From assembly GCA_031310005.1 (NCBI GenBank), contig CM062379.1, positions 5,332,001-5,396,000 on the forward strand: a stretch of 64,000 nt of DNA, given 5' to 3'. The notes beneath the pieces are model-generated. The model did no database searches and had not been told where the DNA came from. It saw only the letters and a list, made by a program, of their open reading frames with translations. Made by a program: the position numbers and the translations under genes. Shown here one piece after another: positions 22,573 through 34,227 of the stretch; position 1 is the stretch's first letter, and every line of letters starts with the position of its first letter. The stretch is from Dactylellina haptotyla. Its lineage: Eukaryota; Ascomycota; Orbiliomycetes; Orbiliales; Orbiliaceae.

Positions 22573-25500
22573 TTTTGCAACATGTACTTAGTTATAGTAT
22601 GTAATAAATAAAATAAAATAAATCGTCCCCCCACCACAATTAAAAGGATAGATCTTTTAACAGAAAACCGAAAGTCCAATACGAAATAGAAAAGGCAGAA
22701 AATCAACCGAAAAGAAACCGTTGGAAATTCTTTAAACTTGTTTTAGAGGAAACAGCGTGTGAGGGCCGTAATAAGAGGGCGGATAAGTTGGCGGCCACCT
22801 GCCCACATTTTAGGGCTGTTGGCTTGCTCCTTTGCCCGCGCAAAAGCCCACCGCCAGACCCGCCCACCTCTCCTGTTTCTCCCACATAAACTTGCGCCAT
22901 GCCAGTCCAACATACTTCCAGTTCAAGCTTCCGTCCTAACCCACCCCTTACACAATAACCCGCTTTCGAAGCACGAGCAAGGATATCATGGAGTGTTGTA
23001 TTTGAAAATCCATGCAATTCGTATGCATATTAACATGCCTACATGACGCAAAAGTGAACCAGGAACAGGCGCTACAATCCTTTGGGTATATACGGCATAG
23101 GCATAGCAGATTCTTTCTGAGAAGATAATCATACAAATTTCCTTCCCTCCCAAGACTCGGGCGTTTCTTAGTCTTGGACGGATGGAGATCACGCACTGGC
23201 TGGAAAGCAGAGGCGGCAGGCGGAGTAGCACGCCAACATGATTGTGTTAGAATTCCTTTTTCTTAATTCTTTTCTTGCAACTGATCCGACGCTTATCTCT
23301 TGGTATCAAGTTGGGCAAATTGGGATTTGTCGAGATGAACTGGGGCCTTTTATTAGAAAGAGGGGCTGGATTGGTTGAGCGTGCTCTGTTATTGCGGTAA
23401 TAGCCGCTGGGTGTGTGGTGATATTGACACCTCTCCCCACCCTTGCTCGGGGAGAACCAAAATACTCGCACACCCCCTTGTCCCAAGCTTGGAAAGGTAT
23501 AATCCATGTCGGCAGGAGAGGGGTCTCGAGTGCCCACATCTTTTAGCGTCAAGGAAACCTCGAAATGTCCCATCTGGAATGAACTTAAACTTTCCGCAAG
23601 CTGGAGTCGCGCTAGAGAGATAGGCGAAGCGTCTTTCCCTTCGGCCTAAAAAGCCGTTACGAAACCAACTTTTCAGGCAACATATAAAAGACATACTACT
23701 TTAGCAAATTCCGTAAAATCAAGAAGCAATCGGAGAATGCTCTTCGAGGCTTTTTCGCTAGCTTGACTTCCACGGATTCTACTTCGGTTGCGCGGCCAGG
23801 CTGGCGATTGGGCAATTTGATTCTAAAAAGTTTATTCGATTAGATCCCAGAAATAGACGCAAAAATTGGGGAAAGGAAGTAAGATTTGGTCGAGACCGCA
23901 GGTTGTGAAACTTAAGGGGGCTTGGAACCACAATTCTGGGAGCAATGCATCGAATACGAAGCGATACCGCTACGCCCACACGCGAAAAAGAGAGGGCGAG
24001 CAGGCTAGTCGCTTGTACACTGCGAGCATTTTGGCAAACTGTGCGTTCTCAAAAATATTACTTGGCCAGGCGTCAAGGTTACTGGTGTGGATGGCTCCCG
24101 TTTTCTTGGGTCTTGAGGAATACCTCTGCGTCTTGGTGCATTTCGAGCCACTGATTGGAGGTGAGGTCTCCACTCCTTCAAGCATTCTTGTTTTTTTTTC
24201 GACTGCGCAAGTGGGTTGCTAACGCGGCGGAACAGAAGAAGCCGATGTTGAACTTACTAGGTCCTCACTAACGACCAAGCGAGAGGCCCACAATCCAACA
24301 CATATCAGGGTGAAATATTCCACTGCATCTAGCACGACTGAGTAGCGCCGAACCATTCTAAGAAAAGCTTAGGTTTCAGATTCGGAGGCTAATCTATAAA
24401 AGAGTGGAATATACGATCTGATAGTACCGTTCAACTCTATTATCTGACTCTAGGCTCTAGCACCACTGGCTGGTATTGAATATTCGAAATGTGATGTACT
24501 CATGCGCAACTAGCTAGCTAGTCTAGTCCGCATATTGCATGTCTCCCAAAACAGCCCAACAGAGATATTTTACCGACATTTGTGGGAAAAAATAGAGCAT
24601 GTGCCAACTTTTCAGGGAACTGTCGACCGATGCATCCTTGTTGTGTCGGGTTTCTAAATGAGTAGCGAGGTAGAGGTACTACTTCGATCACACGGTGTGA
24701 GACGCATTAGAATCATGGCCTGCTTCCTTGCTTTTGTTAGTGTCTGACATGCGAAAATTACTCGTGGCGTGCTCTCACGTATTTGGCGCAAGTTGGTCAT
24801 CCTAATACATTCCTCTGCCCCCAAGGTAGCAATACTTTTGCACTAACAACCTCGGTTTTTCTGAAGCGGCGCCCGGGTATTCAGATGCAGGTGTGCATCC
24901 TACAAACATCAGACAAGTCTGTTGAACTTAGTCGTGCCACGTCGGTATCGTTTAAGGAGCTGAATCATTCCAGGAAGAAGCGGCGTACATATTCAGACAT
25001 GAGGCCAGCGGGCGGATAAGGGAGGCGGACCATTTTGTCTTGTATTTACGCAATCCTTGCATGCCCACCATTCCCTCCACGACAAGCCGGCTTCCTACGA
25101 GCTTCCAAACTGTAGTAGGAGCGTTCCTGCCTTCTATTCACAGTCTAATTTCTGGCCACAACGCTAGAAGAGAAGGCCCGCAAATAATATCCGGGCAATC
25201 GTTATTTTATCCCTTTGGTTCACCAGGATCCGGTTCGTGGGGGCACTAGATCTTCTCTGACCCCAAGAAAAGACGAGCTCCTACACCAAAAATATCGGTA
25301 GAGAAAATATTTGCGGAAATCTGGCAAGATGGGCGATTAATATGAAATGCTTCTGTCAGTAATCAACCATAGCGAACTTCATATCTCAATGTCGGGAAAC
25401 CAACAGTGTGAAACAAAAATATTTTTGATTTGTTGGATGCTTGAATACAGTTGGATCAATTTAAATTTAGTCGTATTAACTCTTCTTTACTCTGGCTTTG

Positions 25501-26158
25501 GTTTTGGCGGTAAGGGGGGAATTCTTGTGGGTAAGAAGAGAAAAGTTGCCCTTCCGACCGAATATATAACAATGCCTATTGTTTGATTGAGATGGTGTTA
25601 TAGCAATTTATAGACCGGATGTGTTGACCGGGTTGCATCTGACTTTTGGGGTCACATTACACAACTCCGCGCAAGACTAAGCTTATAAGGCACACGCGCT
25701 CTATTACGGACCCGTACGAAGCTGATAGCATTGAGTGACGGGATATATCGATATATCCCCTGCGCCCCATAGATATGGATAGCGTTTGACTCTCAATTGC
25801 GACGACTTCACATGCTGTGCTGCCGACTGAGGAGAAACAGTTGTTTCTGCTGCCTCGATATTCCAATTAGCATATACTTGGACAAATGCGGATTCAGCCG
25901 CCTTGGCGCAATGAGCGGTTCGCACAAACCCAGCCCAAGCTCCTGGTCTCGCAAATCGAGCTAACCATGGTTCGACCTTCGTGCACACTGGCGACCGGTT
26001 TGGCGGACCATGCAATGCTATGCTCGTGAACCTTTACAGCGCTAGCTGAGCTGAGTGGCCGCGCCTGCAGCTAAATGTTCGGGCATGTCTCATCCCCACA
26101 ATCTCAAGTCCCTTGGATGCTTCCATCGATGAATCTCTCGTAAACCCAGTCTCCCATC
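22573..26158. other. Gene-free stretch of 3.6 kb
   Basis: The stretch contains the promoter of the MACPF-like gene (near 22573-23000, AT-rich) and the upstream region of the transcription factor at 26159. Open frames are short and unrelated to known domains. I looked for a zinc-cluster exon on the plus strand between 25300 and 26158 and found no CxxCx6C pattern in any frame. No mobile element or RNA gene is recognised. Confidence 0.5.
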
Positions 26159-28451
26159 ATGGTGCTGCCGGACACCGCCCCTGAAATCGCGCCAGCAACG
26201 AAACCCGTGGAAAAGGACGACCTAGGGGATGCCTTTGCACGCAGTCCCTCGGATGCGTTCCGTTCAGTTTCAGATCACGGTAGAGGCCTCCGTTCGCAGG
26301 AACTGGGCTCGATTCGAAGTTCATCCAGGTTCGCCGGCAGCTCCAGTGGAATCTATTTTTTGAGAACGGTTTGCGATGCAATCGCCAAAGCGGGCACATC
26401 CGAAAACCTCACATCCGCTCCATCCGTCAACCTTCGTTTTATTCCTGGAGAAGATGAGCGGGGTGGCGATTCAAACGGGTGTCTATGGCATGCGTCTGAG
26501 GTCGCCAGCACCGCAGATGCGATATGGCCTTCTTTCGATGACCTGGTTGGATTGATATCGTACAATTACATTCGAGGATGGCATTGTATATTACCATACT
26601 TACAAGCGGAGTCAATTCTTCAGACATTGGAAGATATATGTCTCCAGAGGAGGATCGATCACAGGAAGCCGGAATCTGTTTGCATCCGAGCCGTCATATC
26701 TATTTCGCTCCTCGATAGACGGCAGGGAGCCGGGTGGGACGAGAGATTGTCTCCTCTTCCATCCTGCCTGGTATTCACATCGTTGGAAGATTGCAATTCG
26801 AGCATACACCCACTTCTGAGTAACAACACTTTGGAATCTTTGCAAGGGATACTTAGCGCGCAACTTTTCATGATATCGATAATGGAACTACGGTCTGCAT
26901 CACGGCTAGGAGGTTGGATAGTCAGGATGGCCTTCGACTTGGGGCTTCACCGATGCCCCTATAGGTACCGTCTCTCATTCGGAGAAGCGGAGATTGCAAT
27001 ACGACGACGTGTATTCTGGACAATATACAATCTGGACAGGTATCTGTGCCAGGCGCTTGGTCTACCCTTGGGGATTCGAGATGAAGACGTTGACGTATGC
27101 CTCCCGGACAACGAATTACACAAGGCTCCGGAGGAGAAAGCAGCTGAAGAAACGCAAATTAATCAGATAAATGGTCAGTTGTATCGGTTAACTCTTATAT
27201 ATAGCAATATAGTAAGATTCTAACGTGTCAATAGAGAGCAATCGCCTCATGCCAATGATCCTTCTTTCCAAATACTCTGTTATCAAGGGCCGGCTTATGG
27301 AAATCAGCAATAAGTGCATGCTACACAGAACATCTGACGCCGAGCACGCCCTACGTAACGTACACGTTGATATTCTAAAATGGCAGAACGAAGTCCAAGA
27401 CTTTATTCATAGTTTATTCGGCGACGATAGCGATTCCGATATTTCGAGCTCTGCTTCCGCCCATGACGGGAACACTACCGTCATCACACCCTCCCACAAA
27501 CTTTTATTTCAAATCAAGTACCACGAGCTTTTGCTACTTATGTATCGCCCGGCTCTGTCCGCGAAGTCGACAAATGAAACGTACCCAGTTGCGATGCTCA
27601 CTTGCTTATCGTCAGCACGAGCGATTATCTCATTAACCAAGCGGTACCTAGTCCGGCATAGAGTTGACGGAGGACGGGTCGAATATCCACTTCTATGGCA
27701 CGTACTGCTTTCGACAATATGGATGAGTGGATTGGTTATAATATTCTCTGCGTTTGAACGAAGCATCGCCCTTGACTCTGCCAATAGGTAACTTTCACAG
27801 ATGCCAAAATTGGTATTGTGAGGTAACTAACTTGTTTTCATTTTCAGGGACATCCGGGCCGTGTGGTCAATATTGGAACACCTTTCTCTCCGACTTCCTG
27901 GGAAGCCGAAAGCTTGCGAAGTGGCCTTGCGGGCCTTGTATCAATTAATGTGTAGGAAGAGAGGCTTCGCTGGTGGTGAATCATCTAGCACCACCACTCG
28001 ACAAACCAAAAGGCAAAAACGAGCTGACACAGTGGGAAGTAATGGGGCCGGACCCACTGCCATCAGTGTTGCGCACGCTCCTCCTATATCGCCTGCGGAA
28101 ACTCGAATATCCACTCAAACTATTCCGCCTGCGAATGAATTACCGCCTCAAATCGGCCTAGGAAACGCCGATGTTCTCCAACCGGGGCTGCAACCGGAAT
28201 TTGTCCCAGTTGTCGCACCTTCTCCCAGCCAGGGCTCGCTCGACGAAAACCAAGTCCTGTGGCTGCTCGACGTCCCCAACTTATTGGACGATCAATCATT
28301 AAATTTTTTCCCAGGACAAACCGGTCCGTCGATCGATTTGCGTGCTACTTCCGAATTCAATGCTGACCTACTCTTCAACAGCCTGAGGATGAATATGGGA
28401 AATGAGGACGCTTCCTTGTTTTTCGACGATAATGGTCCCTCTTACATGTGA
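26159..28451 (+). CDS. Fungal-specific transcription factor lacking a visible zinc cluster
   Basis: Three exons (26159-27173, 27235-27787, 27848-28451) join in phase to give 723 aa. The fungal-specific transcription factor domain is clear: SSGIYFLRTVCDAIAKA, WPSFDDLVGLISYNYIRGWHCILPYL, RLGGWIVRMAFDLGLHRCPYR, then RRRVFWTIYNLDRYLCQALGLPLGI. The C-terminus is Ser/Pro-rich with a basic patch (TKRQKR) and an acidic, hydrophobic end that may activate transcription. Related regulators carry an N-terminal Zn2Cys6 DNA-binding domain. Here the first 60 residues lack it and an in-frame stop lies just upstream of the ATG, so either small upstream exons were missed or the protein works without it. It is the leftmost gene of the putative tartrate cluster. 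Confidence 0.85.
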
Positions 28452-29000
28452 AAAAGGTCTTTCTCTTCATCACTATATTCTTTAAGATGCACTTGCTGCA
28501 CCTTCAATATCAAGTTTATTTTCTTTGGGATGGATGCACACTTATGAAAAAGTTTTGTTGTCTTGGGCTATAAATTTCCTTGTTTGACAGGCGAAAGTAT
28601 CCTGGCGCTGATTTTGGGGGAGGACCTGGGTTCCAGGAGGGTATCACTCATCTGCTCTCTATTTCCATTTGTATCTCATGGCCTCTGTACTAGCATCTTC
28701 AATGGCGTTTCAGGGCTTTTCCCGGTTACGAGATACCGGCGTATATATACCCGCTTATTTGAGCATATATCATTTCTTGCGGAGTTATTGGGGCAAATGT
28801 AAATAAGAGATTAAAATATAAAACTCTGCTAGCTAAGAATATGATCAATAACATAAATACTCATACATTATAGATATCGAACTTTTTGATAAGACAGGTA
28901 TTCCAGCAAGGCATTACACTATGTATAGATGACAGGAGTAAGCTTCCTTGTAGCCTGATACTTCCTCACGGCACAGAGCCCATTGATATGGCACTTTCCA
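28452..29000. other. Convergent 3' intergenic region
   Basis: Some 550 bp between the stops of the transcription factor (+) and the MFS carrier (-). It is AT-rich with likely polyadenylation signals, and no gene is seen. Confidence 0.5.
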
Positions 29001-30672
29001 CTAGTAAGCAAAGAAAGCAGCGGTATCACTGGTGAGCCCGGCCTTCTGCATCTTTTTATTGGAAGACTGCAGCCAGAATCTCATAGCCCAAGCTGCGGCA
29101 ATGGTTCCGAACGCAAAAGCAGCATTGGCAGACATGGCAGGGAGGTATCGCGGCCCATCGGTCTTAGGATACAAGAACGCAGTGTAGATGTACGAGGCGT
29201 TGGCAACAACATTAACAAGCGACAATGCACTTCCTTTCTTCTGTTTGGTTTGTCCACAGGTTGCAGTGACCCATCCCAGAATCACACCGTTGACAGCGTA
29301 CGCGCCAGAAGCAAACAAGAAGCAAGCAATGTAGCGAGCGGCGGTGTTGAGAGTCGTGCAGGCGATGATGAAGCCAATAAGCGCCGCACCCATGGATCCG
29401 GTGATGTGCCAAGTTCGCTCATTGAATTTACCAGAGGAAATGCCAACACCCCAGCCGACGAACGCGGATACGAGGTATGGTGGACAGGTGAGAAGGAGAG
29501 TGATTGTTCGGTTATATCCGAGAGTTCCAACGACAGTGGGGAAGAAGTTGTTAAAGGAGCAAGCGGAAAGATGCATGTTCTGCATAAATACGAAGAGGTA
29601 CATGCGTGGATCTTTGAGGGCTTCGATGAGACCGTCCATTGGCTTGGTGTCATCGGTGAGTTCAGCAGTATCACTCTCGATTCGCTGAACAGCGAGATCT
29701 CGCTCGGATGGCGATAGCCAGCTAGTAGTTTCCGGCTGGTCTGGGAGCAAGAATGCCGCGATTATTGCGACGCCGAAAGTGACGGTGCCTTCGATTATGA
29801 AAAGCCATTTCCACCCTTGTACGCCGTGTGCGCCGTCGAGTGTTGCAAAAGTAGCCGCAGCAATTAAGCCGGCGAATGAGGACGCCAAGATGTTACCGGC
29901 ATACAGGATGGCAACTCTGGTAGCGATTTCCTTTCGAGTATAAAAAACAGAAAGGAGATATAAAGCACCGGGGTAGAACGGTGCTTCAGTGACACCAAGC
30001 AAAAAACGAACGGTCACTAATCCCTTGTAATCCTTCGCCAGAGCAGTGCTAATTTTCAATTATTAGTATCAATTACATGTTTGGGGATCATAAATTAGTG
30101 ATATTAGAAACCTACCAAGCAGAGACAATCGCCCAGCAAGCCATACAGAATGCCATGTATTTAGATGGAGGAATCTTCTTCGAAGACATGATCATATTTG
30201 ATGGAATTTGCATCAATAAGTAGCTGTTTAAATTTTCAACATTAGTAGACTGAATGGCATTTCTTAACGCGGAAAATTCTTACCCGACGAAAAGGATAGA
30301 AATACAAGTATTGTATTGTTTGCCGACAAGATTCAGGTCTTCTTCCAAGTTGTTCAATCTCGCCGAGGTAATTGCATTTCGATCGAGCTATAGATTTCAA
30401 AAATGAGTTAGAATTGGCAATCCTCCGAATAGATTTCTCCTATCAAAACTTACATAGTTAAGGAAGTACATAACCCAAAGAGTGGGCATGATTCTCCAAT
30501 CCAGCTTTCTAACGAGAGCTTTCTCAGTGGAATCCCTCTCCAGACTCGACCCGAAATGATCTCTGGGACCAGTAGGTGCACTCTTCTGCCCGTTCACACT
30601 TTCAACACACTCCACCTCGTCTCTCTTCTCATTTGAGGTATTTCCCTTCATGATTGCAGGTACAACGGACAA
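29001..30672 (-). CDS. MFS anion:cation symporter of the Dal5/TtuB type
   Basis: Four exons (30672-30454, 30387-30284, 30223-30116, 30048-29001) join in phase to give 492 aa, normal for the family. The N-terminus is cytosolic and hydrophilic. The signature then runs through the first splice: LVRKLDWRIMPTLWVMYFLNY joins LDRNAITSARLNNL, as in allantoate, nicotinate and tartrate permeases of the ACS family. Further motifs are VRFLLGVTEAPFYPGALYLLS (helices 4-5) and GWKWLFIIEGTVTF, then a cytosolic loop, then six C-terminal helices with LGWVTATCGQTKQKKGSA. It should sit in the plasma membrane and co-import an organic anion with protons. Substrate is inferred from context: a tartrate dehydrogenase and glycerate kinase lie 2-5 kb away. 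A second ATG at 30651 is an equally possible start. It is transcribed divergently from the Zn2Cys6 regulator. Confidence 0.92.
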
Positions 30673-31110
30673 GTAAAAGAGTCCGAGAATATTCAGAAGA
30701 AAGGAGGAGACGATGAAAAACGTGTTGCGTGGTAGTTTCGTTAGTTAGCTTGGTGCACGGTGGAAATTGCTGAATGCGGTCTTGCAGCACTACTCGTTTC
30801 TCGCCTGGTACTACCGGTCAGGGATTATTAGAGCGTGCGCGCGAATTGGTGCATTATATTTCCATATTCTCAATGCGGGGAAAGATTCCGCCGTTGAGAT
30901 TCACCGCAAACTTATTCTGCTTCGCCACGATCCCCAGACTCCGGTGTTATGAGTATTGCGGAGATCATTTATCCTCAAGCGGTCTTCCCCACATGATGTT
31001 GAGAATTCGACAGATTTCCCCGCATGATTCAGTCAAAATCCTGTTAACTGGAAGCGCTGCATAACGGGCATCCCGATTCTTGGAAACAAATCCTTTTTCT
31101 CGGTACCGAA
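30673..31110. promoter_or_regulatory. Shared divergent promoter of MFS carrier and Zn2Cys6 regulator
   Basis: 438 bp separate the two start codons. Inside are ATGCGG at 30774-30779 and an exact 11-bp inverted pair, ATGCGGGGAAA at 30873-30883 and TTTCCCCGCAT at 31015-31025. CGG-containing sites are what Zn2Cys6 proteins bind, so auto-regulation and co-regulation are plausible. Confidence 0.55.
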
Positions 31111-32401
31111 ATGCACCAACGGGGCACGTCAAGGCTTTCTTCTGCGTGCGAACCTTGTAAGAGAAAGAAGAGGAAGGTAAGATCATTTAATTTGCATGAC
31201 CTTCTCCTTTAATTGTATTCCAGCATACAGACCGAATTGTTCAAGGAAAACGGTCGTGACCGTTTATGATCAAGGAAGCTGTCTACACGTTCAGGAAATA
31301 TCGCGACTTCTTACCTCTCTACGTCTATATTCACTAATATCTTGATTTTTAATAGTGTGACGGCGCTAGGTAATGCTCACTTGTAAAATTCCTCAAAACG
31401 ACGAGATCTAGAACTCCTCCTAACCGTATTCATTCTCCAGTCCGTTTTGCTCGTCATGTGCACGAGCGCCATCAGCGTGCATCTACGTGAGACCAAACCC
31501 ACGAGGTTTGCCTCCGGGGTATCTTATAGCGTTAGAGCAAAGACTGGCAGACACTGAAGCGATGCTCTCGCTATCTTTGTCTCTGATATTGGAACTAACC
31601 CACAACAACTTTGCGGAGGAAATTCCGCCAGCAGCAACGGAGAGTGGTATCACCGAAGAAACCTTAATCCTAAAAAAAGATACCGTGCTCAAGTTTTATG
31701 AGAACTCCACTTCCAGATACCGCCGGTCGGGAAAGATTGGAACCCCAGATACGTCTGCGGAGAAACGAGAGCGTCAGGAGGAATGGGAGTCGTGGCCGTT
31801 GGCCACCATGGACGATGCCTTTTCCTGGTGGTCCAAGAAATACGATATGCCACTGACACCAACTCAAGCGCAGAGAATGATAGAACGGGTCGAAGAACTC
31901 ACGGCAGCATCTTCTTCACCCACGCTGATGGACGAGACCATGGAAGATCACATGGAGCGATCGCCTCTGAGCCAAAGCTTTGGAGATGACGGACCGTACC
32001 AAGAACCGGTCTTACCAAAACATGGGGTAACACGTCAGCTACTCACGCAACAAGCCTTGGAAGATAATCTCATTCCCACCAACTCACCTAACGTTACCAT
32101 GGGAAGACTTTCGCCTTATGCTGTGAGCCAGACCACTGGTCCCCTGCCAAGAGAGTTTGCGGAACCGTATCCGCCTGAGCTTTACACCCCCGGTTCCAAT
32201 TCTCCGCACTCCGCAAACAACCCGCCAGGTTTTCCACGACACCGAGAAAGTTACCCGCCGGTCGTTGAAACGCACGAAACGATGGAGGGCGAGCGCTCCC
32301 AAGACTACATGACTCGCACCCCTTCTGGGAGGGGGTCTCCTAAGAAGCCCGTATCTGATAGTGTACGCAAAGTTTTGGATATGAACTCAGGTTGGTTTTG
32401 A
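31111..32401 (+). CDS. Zn2Cys6 transcription factor with zinc cluster split by a 14-nt micro-exon
   Basis: The model has exons 31111-31176, 31356-31369 and 31441-32401 and encodes 346 aa. Exon 1 gives MHQRGTSRLSS then ACEPCKRKKRK. The 14-nt exon adds Cys-Asp-Gly-Ala and part of a Ser. Exon 3 continues PFCSSCARAPSACIYV. Together this is a textbook Cx2Cx6Cx6Cx2Cx6C binuclear zinc cluster, followed by PPGYLIALEQRLADTEAML, a short coiled-coil dimerisation helix. Without the micro-exon the third cysteine is missing. The rest is Pro/Ser/Glu-rich and probably disordered, with SPKKPVSDSVRKVLDM near the end. There is no fungal-specific domain, so it is a short regulator. It is divergent from the MFS carrier and convergent with glycerate kinase, suggesting a pathway-specific role. 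A further 3' exon after AACTCAG at the end cannot be excluded. Confidence 0.85.
31356..31369 (+). other. 14-nt coding micro-exon
   Basis: TGTGACGGCGCTAG is flanked by AATAG on the left and GTAATG on the right. It supplies the third zinc-binding cysteine plus Asp-Gly-Ala and two bases of a Ser codon. Phases fit exactly: 0 on entry, 2 on exit. Confidence 0.8.
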
Positions 32402-32551
32402 TGTTTCTTGAATTCTTCCTGTACGATAGTAGTTTACTAGTATCTGTATTATTGGATAGACTTGAGCGGTTGGGATTAGAATGTATTTAAGGTTTCAATC
32501 TGAATTAATTAAGTATTTCCTTTTAGAAATGAAAGAAGCGAAGTGACCCTA

Positions 32552-33585
32552 TTAAATTTCTTGGATATCCACAATCTGTCGCTTCACACCCAACTTGACG
32601 ATTAGCTGGCGGCAGTCCTTGGCTATCACGTTTCTCCGCTGGAAAAAACCATTTCGGAGCTCCTGAAGGTACAACTCATACGTGGGCATGTAACCCTTTA
32701 CTATTAGTGCAGAAATTTGCTTCATCAGTTATGTTGATAGCCAGGTAAAGTGAAAGAAAAGAACTTACTAAACTCGATTACTGCCTCATCAGTCATACCG
32801 GCGCCCTTTCTTAGCCTCAAAGCAGCTTCCTGCTCCAGGCGCCAGGTATATACATTCCTTAGATCATCGGTATCCAAATGAACTAGGTAATCCCAATGTT
32901 GCGGTCCCATAAATATATCACAATACGTTTCCAACTGCTCGTTGACGAACAATAAATCTCCAAGAGCGTGACCAGCAAGTGTTTGAGTCGGGAAGTGTTC
33001 AGATGCATCCTCAAAAGGGGCCCGTGAATTATTCGCCCTATTCCACGCTGAAAATATCTCGTCTTGCGAGAGCGATTGAAATCCCATACACCACCCTTCG
33101 AATACAAGAACGTCTACAGCTTCATTAGATTTTGAGCGGTGCCATTCTGGTTCTGGAAGGCGATCTCCTTCTCCGTTAAATCTACTCTTGTCAAATACTG
33201 GAAAGAGTTTTGGTATTTCTTTAGGCTCGTCGAATTGATCGAAAAACCATTTTGCAAGTCCCAAATCATGAGTTCCTGGCTGCCCTCTCGTTCGAAGAAG
33301 CTTATTCTCCAAATTCGCTTCACGAACTGCGACGAGCCCGTCATGTGGGAGGTATAAATCGTCCAAGGATAGCGTTCTTGCAGTAAGGCCCATTTTGTTA
33401 ATCGCGTCCACAGTTTGTGCACTCCATGTTGATTTACCGCTACCTTGGAGGCCAGTCACAGCGAGTTTGAAAGGCTTCTGAAAAGAACCTTTCTCGGAAA
33501 TCGAAGGAGGTTTGGATAAGTGGCGAGTAATATGGGGAAGGATATGTCGAATTACTCTGTCGATTTCGAGATTTATGACTGCCAT
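32552..33585 (-). CDS. D-glycerate 3-kinase (GLYK/Tda10 family)
   Basis: The enzyme phosphorylates D-glycerate to 3-phosphoglycerate with ATP, feeding glycolysis or gluconeogenesis. Two exons (33585-32769, 32700-32552) join in phase 1 for 321 aa, as in yeast Tda10. A P-loop kinase fold is evident: Walker A GLQGSGKST near residue 48, SLDDLYLPH about 35 residues later, RGQPGTHDL, then VDVLVFEGWCMGF (the Walker B-type strand). NVYTWRLEQEAALRLRKGAGMT follows, and the second exon gives KGYMPTYELYLQELR, which is strongly conserved. The chosen start MAVINLEID precedes the conserved core; an upstream in-frame ATG at 33705 would add 40 atypical residues. It is divergent from the dehydrogenase at 34228, with 642 bp between, and the pair is consistent with tartrate or glycerate use. 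Confidence 0.93.
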
Positions 33586-34227
33586 TTTCAAGAAAATTTT
33601 TGGTGAGAAATAAGGTCGAGATAGCTTTGCGGATAGTGGTATTATGCTAGTCAAAGTGCAAGTTATAAAGTGGAAACACTCTAAGTCGAATATGTGTGCC
33701 AACACAAACTTTATTCAATCTATCACGGACTCAAAAGGAATCAAGTGGATACTATGCACCCTGCATCTGCACAAGGATCATTGTACTACCTTAACGTTAG
33801 AATCTCGCCGGACAAAAGTTTCGGAGACCCAGTGGGCATGATGCCATATGTGCTTCTTCATGCGATCACTGACTCGCCTTTTTTGCCCAGAAAAAAAACG
33901 CCTTGCCCCGGCATACCGGCACTAGCAGTGGCGAGCGAATTGCATTTGGCCGATCCCTGTAGGTGCATGTTGTATTTTTATATGCGGAGAAATACTTATC
34001 CGCATCTTCGCAACTCACCGAGGTTTTCATGAATGACCCACCTTTGATGCTTATAAAAATACTCTTTCTCAAGCAGGATTTATCCATTGGCCTTGTGCCT
34101 CTTACTCCTTTTCATTTCCTATCGATCTTAGGTGTTAAAAACCCAAAGTTCGTTGTCAAAGTCTGCACAATTCTCTTGTATAACACATTTCCCATTTCGT
34201 CTCTTTACCCAAATAGGAAACGTAAGA
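33586..34227. promoter_or_regulatory. Divergent promoter of glycerate kinase and tartrate dehydrogenase
   Basis: 642 bp between two start codons that point outward. It contains the CGG/CCG inverted repeat at 33982-34005 (annotated separately), about 220 bp before the dehydrogenase start. Confidence 0.55.
33982..34005. promoter_or_regulatory. CGG-N12-CCG inverted repeat, candidate Zn2Cys6 operator
   Basis: ATGCGGA and TCCGCAT are exact 7-bp reverse complements separated by 10 bp. Zn2Cys6 dimers bind CGG triplets in inverted orientation with a factor-specific spacer, so this fits such a site for the regulator encoded at 31111-32401. The same ATGCGG core recurs in the carrier/regulator promoter. 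Binding is inferred. Confidence 0.5.

Noticed and set aside
25704-26015. Minus-strand frame upstream of the transcription factor as a missing zinc-cluster exon
   Set aside because: Wrong strand and no CxxCx6C spacing.
22573-26158. Transposon or retroelement in the gene-free stretch
   Set aside because: No transposase, reverse transcriptase, integrase motif, terminal repeats or target duplication could be seen.
28983-29717. 244-codon plus-strand frame opposite the MFS carrier
   Set aside because: Fully antisense to conserved transporter sequence.
31187-31300. Alternative continuation of the zinc cluster directly after the first AG at about 31248
   Set aside because: It gives RPNCSR, superficially zinc-cluster-like, but lacks the third and fifth cysteines and soon hits a stop; the 14-nt exon gives the exact motif.
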